The notes beneath the pieces were generated by a model. It searched no databases and had not been told where the DNA came from. It saw nothing but the letters and a program-made list of their open reading frames with translations. From assembly GCA_016788945.1 (NCBI GenBank), contig JAEUSA010000055.1, forward strand, positions 1 to 8,493: 8,493 nucleotides of DNA, written 5' to 3'. Both the position numbers and the translations under genes were made by a program. Every line of letters starts with the position of its first letter. The stretch's first letter is position 1. Below, in pieces: positions 1 through 5,322 of this stretch. This DNA comes from Leptospiraceae bacterium (GTDB taxonomy: Bacteria > Spirochaetota > Leptospiria > Turneriellales > Turneriellaceae).

Positions 1-594
1 TTCATGGGACGGATCACTTGGTTAAAGTTGTTCCTGCTCTTTAACGCTGTCCTGTGCGTCGGCGGAATGCTCAATGTTTTCTATAATCTACTGGCCGATG
101 AACCAGCCCCTGTGAATCCACTGACTGCTGTCTTGTTCTCAGGGGGCAATTACCTCATTCTCACGTTTCTTATCATAAAGCCCGCTGTTTTTTCGGTCTC
201 AGCGGATTTCGCTCCGGCCGCGCAAAAAGGCAAGTATGCAAAGATTCAGAATATCGATGCAGTAAACCGGAAGCGGTATGCGCAACAAATTCGTGACATA
301 CTGGCGGGGAGCGAGGCCTACCTTGATGATTCGTACAGCCTGAACGATCTTGCAGAGCAACTCAAACTTTCGCCGCACCTGGTTTCGATGATCATCAATG
401 CCGAATTGCAGCAAAATTTTTATAACCTCGTGAATTCTTACCGGGTCGAAAAAGCGAAGCAGCTGCTAATGTCCGCGGCAGAGCCGAATATGATTGAGGT
501 GGCATACGCTTCGGGATTTCAATCAAAATCAGCATTCAACCGGGTTTTCAAGCAGATTACTGGCCAGACCCCCTCGACGTTTCGCGTCAGCTAA
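1..594 (+). CDS. AraC-family transcriptional regulator with membrane N-terminus (5' partial)
   Basis: This is the C-terminal part of a membrane-attached AraC/XylS-type regulator. Numbered from the first ATG (position 4), residues 8-30 and 42-62 are hydrophobic and look like the last two helices of a multi-pass sensor. A polar linker follows to about 88, then a DNA-binding domain (about 90-195). That domain has the usual two helix-turn-helix units: the first around SLNDLAEQLKLSPHLVSMII (112-131), the second around IEVAYASGFQSKSAFNRVF (164-182), with the family signature GF.S.S.FNR.FK..TG.TP. The frame is open to the left edge, and AraC proteins with such an N-terminus are normally about 350-400 residues. 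I therefore treat ATG 4 as internal and the gene as cut by the window. Such proteins are thought to sense an envelope signal and bind DNA from the membrane. The ligand is unknown. The target could include the next gene, but that is only suggested by adjacency. Confidence 0.85.
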   Translation, partial: FMGRITWLKLFLLFNAVLCVGGMLNVFYNLLADEPAPVNPLTAVLFSGGNYLILTFLIIKPAVFSVSADFAPAAQKGKYAKIQNIDAVNRKRYAQQIRDILAGSEAYLDDSYSLNDLAEQLKLSPHLVSMIINAELQQNFYNLVNSYRVEKAKQLLMSAAEPNMIEVAYASGFQSKSAFNRVFKQITGQTPSTFRVS

Positions 595-602
595 AAACGG
601 AA

Positions 603-634
603 CTACCTTATGAGGTAGGTCGACAGACCTATCT
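603..634 (+). repeat. Three-armed inverted repeat forming two alternative hairpins
   Basis: Two perfect or near-perfect hairpins share one arm. The first pairs 603-608 with 613-618 (six pairs, loop TATG). The second pairs 613-621 with 626-634 (nine pairs including one G-T, loop GACA). Since 613-618 is used by both, only one can form at a time. No T-tract follows, so neither is a standard intrinsic terminator. The element lies just after the AraC regulator stop and ends inside the candidate -35 box for the following gene. It could be an operator with repeated half-sites or an RNA switch; the sequence does not decide. Confidence 0.5.
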
Positions 635-659
635 AAGTGTGATAGTCATACACCGATAA
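633..659 (+). promoter_or_regulatory. Candidate sigma-28 (FliA)-like promoter for the FGE-fold gene
   Basis: CTAAGTGT (633-640), an 11-base spacer and ACCGATAA (652-659) resemble the enterobacterial FliA consensus TAAAGTTT-N11-GCCGATAA: 5 of 8 and 7 of 8 bases match and the spacing is exact. Transcription would begin around 667, giving a leader of about 18 bases before ATG 685. This fits well, but a single match can be chance, and the spirochaete sigma-28 consensus may differ. GATAAA (655-660) could also serve as a poor sigma-70 -10 box. Confidence 0.35.
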
Positions 660-684
660 AATTCACTGTCCGGGGAAATATCAG

Positions 685-1770
685 ATGCAAAAGAATTGTC
701 CATTTGCCCACATGGGTAGCGCAAGGCGCCCGAGCATTAGGCTCAGCATGGCATTTTTGTGGCTGGCCTCCAGTTGTGCCGCCCTCTCCCGGTGCCAAAC
801 CCAAAGTTGGGGAAAATTCTGGCAGCCCGAAAGCGCAGCCTCGGCCGCGCCAGTTTCTTGCTCGACTGCCGTGGCATCAGACCTCATGCAGATGCTCTGC
901 GTGCCGGCTAACACCTCCGGCTATGTCAGGGGGTCAGCGGCTGTGGGAGGTTCGGCCACACCTGAGCATACGGTAGCGTCGATTTCTGCATTTGCCATGG
1001 CTAGGTCTGAACTGCAATACGCAGATTGGACGATAGTCACAACCTGGGCTGCATCCAATGGTTATCTTTTTGGTAACCCAGGAGTTCAGGGAGACAACGG
1101 GGCCAGGACCGACCAGCATCCGGTGACGATCGTGAGCTGGCGCGACGCAATCGTCTGGTGTAACGCCGCTTCTGAACGGCAGGGATTAAAACCGGTCTAT
1201 TTCACCGATGCGGCCTTCACAACGCCGCTGAAAACTTCAACCGTCACGATGACGGTGGACACTACCGCGGGCAGCGAAGACAACCCATACATAAACTGGT
1301 CGGCCAATGGCTACCGATTGCCCACGGAAGCCGAGTGGGAATATGCCGCTCGATACGTAGATGGCACAACTTTCAAGCCGGGCGACTACGCGAGCGGGTC
1401 GAACGCAGTTTATACCTCGTTCGCCGATAGCGACCTCGTTGCATGGTTCGGCAACATAGTCAATGGCAGTACAGGCAATACCGTGTCGACGCAGCCGGTT
1501 GGCCAGAAGAACGCCAATGCATTGGGATTTTATGACATGAGCGGGAATGTATGGGAGCTAACCGGCGATTGGTATGCAGCCGCCTACAGTACCACGTCAC
1601 CTTATACGGACGCAGATAGTGCGGGGCCTGCAGCCGGCTCGGGTCGAGTGGGGCGTGGCGGCAGCTGGAGCAACCAGTCACAGACGCTGCGGACTGCATT
1701 TCGCGGCAGCGGCAGTTCACCCTGGACAGCGAACAACACGCTTGGCTTTCGACCCGTACGCCGACCTTGA
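685..1770 (+). CDS. Secreted FGE/SUMF1-fold protein, probable lipoprotein, non-catalytic
   Basis: This encodes a 361-residue protein with the formylglycine-generating-enzyme (FGE-sulfatase, SUMF1) fold. The N-terminus has RR at 14-15, a hydrophobic run (22-34) and a possible spirochaete-style lipobox ending at C31 (LASSC). The FGE domain covers about 80-360, with hallmarks HPVTIVSW (145-152), NGYRLPTEAEWEYAAR (208-223), GFYDMSGNVWEL (281-292), RVGRGGSW (321-328) and the C-terminal LGFRPVR. True aerobic FGEs carry a copper-binding cysteine pair just after the GGS motif. Here that stretch (325-345) has no cysteine, and no sulfatase lies nearby, so formylglycine formation is unlikely. A ligand-binding, adhesive or scaffold role is more plausible. 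ATG 685 has only a weak GGGG (672-675) upstream. ATG 712 and ATG 748 are in frame; 748 would give a shorter signal sequence starting MAFLWLASSC. It converges on flgF. Confidence 0.85.
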   Translation: MQKNCPFAHMGSARRPSIRLSMAFLWLASSCAALSRCQTQSWGKFWQPESAASAAPVSCSTAVASDLMQMLCVPANTSGYVRGSAAVGGSATPEHTVASISAFAMARSELQYADWTIVTTWAASNGYLFGNPGVQGDNGARTDQHPVTIVSWRDAIVWCNAASERQGLKPVYFTDAAFTTPLKTSTVTMTVDTTAGSEDNPYINWSANGYRLPTEAEWEYAARYVDGTTFKPGDYASGSNAVYTSFADSDLVAWFGNIVNGSTGNTVSTQPVGQKNANALGFYDMSGNVWELTGDWYAAAYSTTSPYTDADSAGPAAGSGRVGRGGSWSNQSQTLRTAFRGSGSSPWTANNTLGFRPVRRP

Positions 1771-1808
1771 AAGGCAGTAACCCTGGCGAAAAAAATTTTC
1801 AGAGATTA

Positions 1809-2657
1809 CTATACTCGCAACACTTGATTAATCAGTGTGCCCAGCATGCCGTCATGCGTCGTGATCGCGCGCTGGTTCGCTTCATACATCCGCTGCACTT
1901 CGATCATGTTCACCATCTCGGTAACGATGTTGACGTTGGAGGCTTCGAGAAAACCCTGCAGGATTTCGGGAGCCTTGACCTGATCGACAGGCCGCATGTC
2001 GCCCGATTCGGGTGTGGTATTGTAGAATGACTGGCCGACCTTATCGAGGTGGCGCGGGTGGTCGACGGTGCGAATCTGCAATGTATCTAATAGAACCGGG
2101 TTTTCCCACTGGTTGATGTCTTTGCTGGTAAAATTGCGGGGGTTGTTACCCACTGCCTGATTGATCCACACTTCGCCGTTAGTCTTTACGATGTAGTTGT
2201 TATGGTTCACCTGAATCGGGCCCTTTTCGCCCATCAGTGGAAAACCGTCGGGGGTCACCAGCATGCCGTTGCGGTCGAGAATGAAGGCGCCACTACGCGT
2301 CAGGCGCGGGCCTGCCTGCGACTGTACGACGAAAAATCCTTCGCCGTTGATTGCGATATCCTGATCGCGGTCGGTCTTCTTTACCGCGCCCTGATCAAAG
2401 CGCGTAAAAATTTCGTTTACTTCGCTGCCGGTGCCGAGTTTGCCCACGAGCGGCGAGATATCGAACCCGCCCATCGGTACCCAACCCACGCCGTCGTCGC
2501 GTGTGCGGTGAATCAACACTTCTGGGTTTGCGCGAAAAATGGTCACATCTTCTTTAAAAGCAGTTTTATCGACGTTGGCGAGGTTGTTCGCCACCGTATC
2601 CATTTTGACCTGCATGGCGGTCATTCCCGACGCGCCTGTGTAGATACCCCGCAGCAT
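1809..2657 (-). CDS. flgF: Flagellar rod / hook-basal-body protein FlgF (spirochaete FlhO type)
   Basis: This is a 282-residue structural protein of the flagellar rod, the periplasmic axle linking motor to hook. It starts [12 protein letters not shown] and has the flagellar basal-body rod N-terminal motif [13 protein letters not shown] (23-35), where the common TGYK is TAFK. The central domain (about 80-165) includes a [20 protein letters not shown] block, the [12 protein letters not shown] motif (100-111), and TRSGAF.LD.NG...T.DG.P (120-140). The C-terminal rod/hook motif is [26 protein letters not shown], at 237-262. Length and the central block fit FlgF, called FlhO in Borrelia and Treponema, better than FlgG, which lacks the long IHRTRDDG insertion at 49-56. 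There is no clear Shine-Dalgarno sequence before ATG 2657. No flagellar gene adjoins it here, whereas in Borrelia flhO and flhP are adjacent. The family exports through the flagellar type III apparatus, consistent with no signal peptide. Confidence 0.93.
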   Translation of the reverse strand: MLRGIYTGASGMTAMQVKMDTVANNLANVDKTAFKEDVTIFRANPEVLIHRTRDDGVGWVPMGGFDISPLVGKLGTGSEVNEIFTRFDQGAVKKTDRDQDIAINGEGFFVVQSQAGPRLTRSGAFILDRNGMLVTPDGFPLMGEKGPIQVNHNNYIVKTNGEVWINQAVGNNPRNFTSKDINQWENPVLLDTLQIRTVDHPRHLDKVGQSFYNTTPESGDMRPVDQVKAPEILQGFLEASNVNIVTEMVNMIEVQRMYEANQRAITTHDGMLGTLINQVLRV

Positions 2658-2691
2658 GGTTGATTATCGTGCGGATTGCGGACGAGGCTGA

Positions 2692-2744
2692 GACATAATT
2701 TGCTCCAAGCCGGTTTTTTGCGCCTAGTTATTCAGTATTATGTC
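2692..2744. repeat. Spaced inverted repeat GACATAAT / ATTATGTC
   Basis: GACATAAT (2692-2699) recurs as its exact reverse complement ATTATGTC (2737-2744), 37 bases away, inside the divergent region between flgF and the DUF1622 gene. The spacing puts the two sites about four helical turns apart, centre to centre about 45 bases. It could be a pair of regulator sites serving both directions. An eight-base match in an AT-rich stretch may also be chance. Confidence 0.25.
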
Positions 2745-2757
2745 ACATTATTAGTAG

Positions 2758-2775
2758 GCTATGGAATTCCATAGC
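2758..2775. promoter_or_regulatory. 18-bp perfect palindrome, operator candidate
   Basis: GCTATGGAATTCCATAGC reads identically on both strands and is centred at 2766/2767. It lies 48 bases before the DUF1622 start codon, in the divergent region with flgF. A perfect even palindrome of this size is typical of a site for a dimeric helix-turn-helix repressor; as RNA it would also fold into a short stem. No T-tract follows directly, so it is not a terminator. The regulator is not identified in the window. Confidence 0.5.
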
Positions 2776-2823
2776 TGGCCAAAAAAATTGACCGCACTTT
2801 CCGCTGCCGAATAACGACTTCCT

Positions 2824-3186
2824 ATGCACGAAGCGCTTCACGCGATCGAATCAGGTTTAGGCAGCTTTGTCGGCTATGCCAAGGTGCTGCTTGAGGGCAT
2901 TTCGGCCATCTGTGTCGTTACGGGGCTTATCGCCTCGATTGGCGTCGGCATTGGCGGCTACCGCCGTGAGCGCCGGGTTGCCGCCGAGGGTATTCGCCTC
3001 AAATTCGGCAGCTGGCTCGCGATCGCGCTGGAATTCCAGCTGGGCGCAGATATCCTCTCCACAACCGTTGCTCCCACCATGGATGCGCTCATCAAGTTGG
3101 CAATACTTGCCGCCATCAGAACTTTTCTGAATTTCTTTCTGCAAAAAGAACTGGAGCATGTAGAGAAGCGCGGTAAGGAGCAATAA
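2824..3186 (+). CDS. DUF1622 family integral membrane protein
   Basis: This is a small membrane protein of 120 residues, matching the DUF1622 family by its central signature (about 58-75: IRLKFGSWLAIALEFQL) and the following AADIL-like GADILSTTVAPT and IRTFLNFFLQKELE stretches. Three hydrophobic segments are visible: about 20-45, 63-80 and 86-106. A positively charged loop, YRRERR (46-51), follows the first and suggests its cytoplasmic side. The C-terminal tail (108-120) is charged. The family's function is unknown to me; members are widespread, compact membrane proteins close to this length. ATG 2824 is the first good start; no strong Shine-Dalgarno is seen upstream. The stop codon TAA is followed immediately by the ATG of the YiiX-like gene, so the two are almost certainly one transcript. 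Confidence 0.87.
   Translation: MHEALHAIESGLGSFVGYAKVLLEGISAICVVTGLIASIGVGIGGYRRERRVAAEGIRLKFGSWLAIALEFQLGADILSTTVAPTMDALIKLAILAAIRTFLNFFLQKELEHVEKRGKEQ
3175..3180 (+). promoter_or_regulatory. Ribosome binding site of the YiiX-like gene
   Basis: AAGGAG lies six bases before ATG 3187 and within the last codons of the DUF1622 gene. It fixes the start of the YiiX-like protein and supports coupled translation of the pair. Confidence 0.75.
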
Positions 3187-3807
3187 ATGCAGCGTTTTTA
3201 TTTGCTCTGGATATTCTTGCTTTCTGCGCCGGCAGTCAGCGCGCAAAAGCAGGTTGCAGAGCTGCTGAGAAACGGCGATATCATTTTCCAGGAAACGAAA
3301 TCTGCGCAAAGCAAGGCGATTAGGCTTGCTACACATTCCCGCTATTCGCATGTCGGCATCGTCTATTTTCAAAAGGGCCGCCCCGTGGTTTTCGAGGCGG
3401 TGCAGCCGGTAAAGGCAACAAATCTGAAAACCTTTCTGTCGCGCAGCGTGGGCGGTCATTACGTGGTGAAGCGGCTGAAAAATGCGGATGCCACACTGAC
3501 AAAACAGGTGCTCGCCCGTATGGAAAAAGAAGGCCGCAAATTTCTTGGTAAAAATTATGATTGGATTTTCGGCTGGTCCGATGCACGCATATATTGTTCT
3601 GAATTGGTATGGAAAATCTACCAGCGCGGCGCAGGCATTGAACTTTCGCCGACCAAAAAGCTGCGCGAATTCGATCTCTCGCATCCGGCGGTGCGCGCCA
3701 AGATGAAAGAACGTTACGGCACCAAGATACCCCTCGATGAACCGGTCGTGGCCCCGAGCCAGCTATTCGAATCGGAACTGCTCGAGACAGTTTACGAGAG
3801 CAAATAA
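3187..3807 (+). CDS. yiiX: YiiX-like permuted papain-fold cysteine hydrolase, exported
   Basis: This encodes 206 residues resembling E. coli YiiX (about 200 residues) over the whole length. That family has a circularly permuted papain/NlpC-P60-like fold. Residues 1-19 form a signal peptide with cleavage likely after AVSA. The mature part opens with LLRNGDIIFQETKSAQSKAI (26-45). Next come the histidine motif SRYSHVGIV (H55), the VVFEAVQPVK block (E70), the region LGKNYDWIFGWSD (120-132), and the cysteine motif IYCSELVWK with C137. C137 and H55 are the expected catalytic pair. The C-terminal KLREFDLSHPAVRAKMKERY and IPLDEPVVAPS stretches also match YiiX. The substrate is not established; amide or thioester bonds of peptidoglycan peptides, lipoproteins or lipids are possible for the fold. 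Export implies action in the periplasm. It follows the DUF1622 gene with no gap, so the membrane protein may be a partner or anchor. Confidence 0.88.
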   Translation: MQRFYLLWIFLLSAPAVSAQKQVAELLRNGDIIFQETKSAQSKAIRLATHSRYSHVGIVYFQKGRPVVFEAVQPVKATNLKTFLSRSVGGHYVVKRLKNADATLTKQVLARMEKEGRKFLGKNYDWIFGWSDARIYCSELVWKIYQRGAGIELSPTKKLREFDLSHPAVRAKMKERYGTKIPLDEPVVAPSQLFESELLETVYESK

Positions 3808-3843
3808 GAGTTGTGCGCTCACAGGGCGCGCTTACGATTCGCC

Positions 3844-5163
3844 ATGCTGAGCAAAATAGCCTCCCACCACAGAAAAGATCCGATTGAGGAGTTGTTTCAG
3901 AAAGATATCGAAAAGGAAACTCTGCAGAGCGAACGATTTCGCCTTGCGATCCTGATTGCTGCGTTTGTCATTGTTGGAACCGGTTTCACACTGGGGCCGT
4001 TTTTGTTTCCCCATGAGTTCGAGCGCATGATCGGCGCAAAAGCTGCGGATTTTCAGCTCTACTCGGCACTGGTATTTTTCGGCCATGCCCTCTACTGTGT
4101 CGGAGCGCGCGCTGCGTTTGGCTGGTTCTTAAAGAAAGAACGGGCCTTGCCTGTCGTCTCGCGTTATGCCAATGCGCTCATTGAAACCAGCGCTCCGACA
4201 GTCATCATGTACTTATTTACGTTGTTCGTCGAACCGCGGTTGGTGGCGATATACACTCCTGCACCGTTTGCGTATGCGCTGTTTATCGTGTTATCTACAC
4301 TGCGACTCGACCCGCGCCTGTGCATGTTTACCGGCGCCGTTGCGGCCGTTGAATTTACTGTTTTTGCCGCGTATTGCTTTCGTCAGCCAGGTATCGCCAA
4401 TATGCCCGAAGTGTTGATTAACCCGGTATTCAATCTGGGCCGCGTATTCTTTATCTTCGTCGCCGGCATCGCGGCAGCGTTTGTTACCGGGCAGATACGC
4501 AAGCGCCAGCTGAATTCTTTTCGTCTGCTGCAAGAGCGCAACAAAATCACGAACATCTTCGGCCAGCACGTATCACCATCGGTCGTCGAAGCTTTGCTCA
4601 ATCAGAAAGAACAAAGCGAGAGCCGGCATGTCTGCGTGATGTTTTTGGACATCCGCAATTTCACGACTTTTTCTGAAAAGCGCACCCCGCAGGAGGTCGT
4701 CGATTTTCTGAACAGCATCTTTGGCTTCTGCATCGAAATCATCAACCGGCATAATGGTATTATCAACAAATTTCTCGGCGACGGGTTCATGGCCGTTTTC
4801 GGCGCCCCGCTGAGCGACGGTCAGGATGTGCGCAACGCAGTCAATGCGGCAGCGGAAATCGCCCGGCGTATCGCGACCGAGGTTGAAGCGGGTAACCTAC
4901 CCGATGTCACCATCGGTATCGGACTGCACTCGGGCGATGCTGTCACCGGCAATGTGGGTTCGAGCTCACGGAAAGAATATACTGTCATCGGTGACGTGGT
5001 AAACCTCGCCTCGCGCATTGAGCAGCTGAACAAGCAGTTCAGCACGCGCGTGCTGATGTCAGAAGAGGTGCGCCGTTTCTGTGAAGACCTCGCCCCCGAA
5101 TTTATCTCTGAAACGCAGGTCAAAGGCCGTGAACAGCCGGTAAAAATCTACCGGTTAGTTTGA
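3844..5163 (+). CDS. Membrane-anchored class III adenylate/guanylate cyclase
   Basis: This is a 439-residue cyclase making cAMP, or less likely cGMP. A basic, soluble N-terminus (1-30) leads into about six hydrophobic segments: near 32-55, 72-94, 114-130, 139-153, 160-179 and 197-216. A short linker with the cyclase transducer-like IFGQHVSPSVVEALL (238-252) joins the catalytic domain (about 262-439). The key residues are present: metal-binding D269 (MFLDIRNFT) and D313 (NKFLGDGFMAVFG), base-reading K309, and transition-state N387 and R391 (IGDVVNLASR). T380 replaces the second base-reading aspartate; the K/T pair is known from CyaB1-type bacterial adenylate cyclases and fits ATP. The catalytic domain should be active as a homodimer. 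ATG 3844 is preferred, but it lacks a Shine-Dalgarno; an in-frame TTG at 3811 would add 11 residues. It lies 36 bases after yiiX, so may share its transcript. What the membrane part senses is unknown. Confidence 0.9.
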   Translation: MLSKIASHHRKDPIEELFQKDIEKETLQSERFRLAILIAAFVIVGTGFTLGPFLFPHEFERMIGAKAADFQLYSALVFFGHALYCVGARAAFGWFLKKERALPVVSRYANALIETSAPTVIMYLFTLFVEPRLVAIYTPAPFAYALFIVLSTLRLDPRLCMFTGAVAAVEFTVFAAYCFRQPGIANMPEVLINPVFNLGRVFFIFVAGIAAAFVTGQIRKRQLNSFRLLQERNKITNIFGQHVSPSVVEALLNQKEQSESRHVCVMFLDIRNFTTFSEKRTPQEVVDFLNSIFGFCIEIINRHNGIINKFLGDGFMAVFGAPLSDGQDVRNAVNAAAEIARRIATEVEAGNLPDVTIGIGLHSGDAVTGNVGSSSRKEYTVIGDVVNLASRIEQLNKQFSTRVLMSEEVRRFCEDLAPEFISETQVKGREQPVKIYRLV

Positions 5164-5201
5164 CTTTTTTGCATTTCGCCGTAAAAAAGGACAAAAACAG
5201 G

Positions 5202-5240
5202 GCCTCCGCTTGCAAGCGGAGGCGACAGACGCCTTTTTTT
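5202..5240 (+). terminator. Intrinsic terminator with overlapping 22-bp palindrome
   Basis: Positions 5202-5223 are a perfect 22-bp palindrome (RNA stem of nine pairs with loop TGCA). A second, shorter stem overlaps its right end: AGGCG (5220-5224) pairs with CGCCT (5230-5234) around loop ACAGA, directly followed by T5235-5240. The second stem has the classic terminator form; the first is stronger but stands 10 bases from the T-tract. They share 5220-5223, so they compete. It most likely ends the cyclase transcript; the large palindrome may act on both strands. Confidence 0.7.
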
Positions 5241-5250
5241 CGTCTATAAA
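5222..5250 (+). promoter_or_regulatory. Candidate sigma-70-type promoter for the barrel/monooxygenase operon
   Basis: GCGACA (5222-5227, four of six with TTGACA), a 17-base spacer and TATAAA (5245-5250, five of six) form a plausible housekeeping promoter. Transcription would start near 5257 and give a leader of about 65 bases containing the G/C hairpin. The -35 box sits inside the preceding terminator stem, an economical but not unusual arrangement. Confidence 0.45.
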
Positions 5251-5277
5251 TACCCCGTAATCAGGGCTCCTGACATT

Positions 5278-5300
5278 GGGGGGGAAATCCCCCTTGTTTT
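5278..5300 (+). promoter_or_regulatory. G/C hairpin plus T-rich tail in the 5' leader
   Basis: A run of seven G (5278-5284), loop AAAT and five C (5289-5293) make a five-pair stem, extendable by two G-T pairs, followed by GTTTT (5296-5300). It stands 23 bases before ATG 5323. A small hairpin TCAGG-GCT-CCTGA (5261-5273) precedes it, and AGGGCT (5263-5268) can instead pair with AGCCCT (5301-5306), enclosing the G/C stem. It may attenuate transcription, stabilise the mRNA or simply tune expression. A good Shine-Dalgarno, GGAGG (5314-5318), follows. Confidence 0.4.
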
Positions 5301-5322
5301 AGCCCTCAAAAACGGAGGATTC

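Noticed and set aside
685..1770. Active sulfatase-maturing enzyme
   Set aside because: The fold is right, but the cysteine pair is missing and no sulfatase gene is present.
1771..1808. Bidirectional terminator between the FGE-fold gene and flgF
   Set aside because: Only GAAAA-AAA-TTTTC (1788-1800) is seen, an A/T stem too weak to call a terminator.
2202..2663. 153-codon open frame on the plus strand opposite flgF
   Set aside because: It mirrors the flgF coding sequence, has no recognisable motifs and no neighbouring co-directional gene.
2662..2669. Sigma-28-like -10 on the minus strand (CACGATAA) just before flgF
   Set aside because: Six of eight bases match, but it lies only about 7 bases from ATG, and there is no matching -35 at the required spacing. 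Rod genes are not normally sigma-28 dependent.
2736..2816. Promoter-like boxes for the DUF1622 gene (TATTAT at 2736; TTGACC at 2788 with ATAACG at 2811)
   Set aside because: Each has only one convincing half. The second would start transcription at about the start codon. A promoter must exist in this region, but I cannot place it.
2857..3684. 275-codon open frame on the minus strand
   Set aside because: It lies exactly opposite the DUF1622 and yiiX genes, both with clear family motifs and ribosome sites. The translation has no recognisable domain and is rich in C, H and R, typical of antisense reading of a G+C-rich gene.
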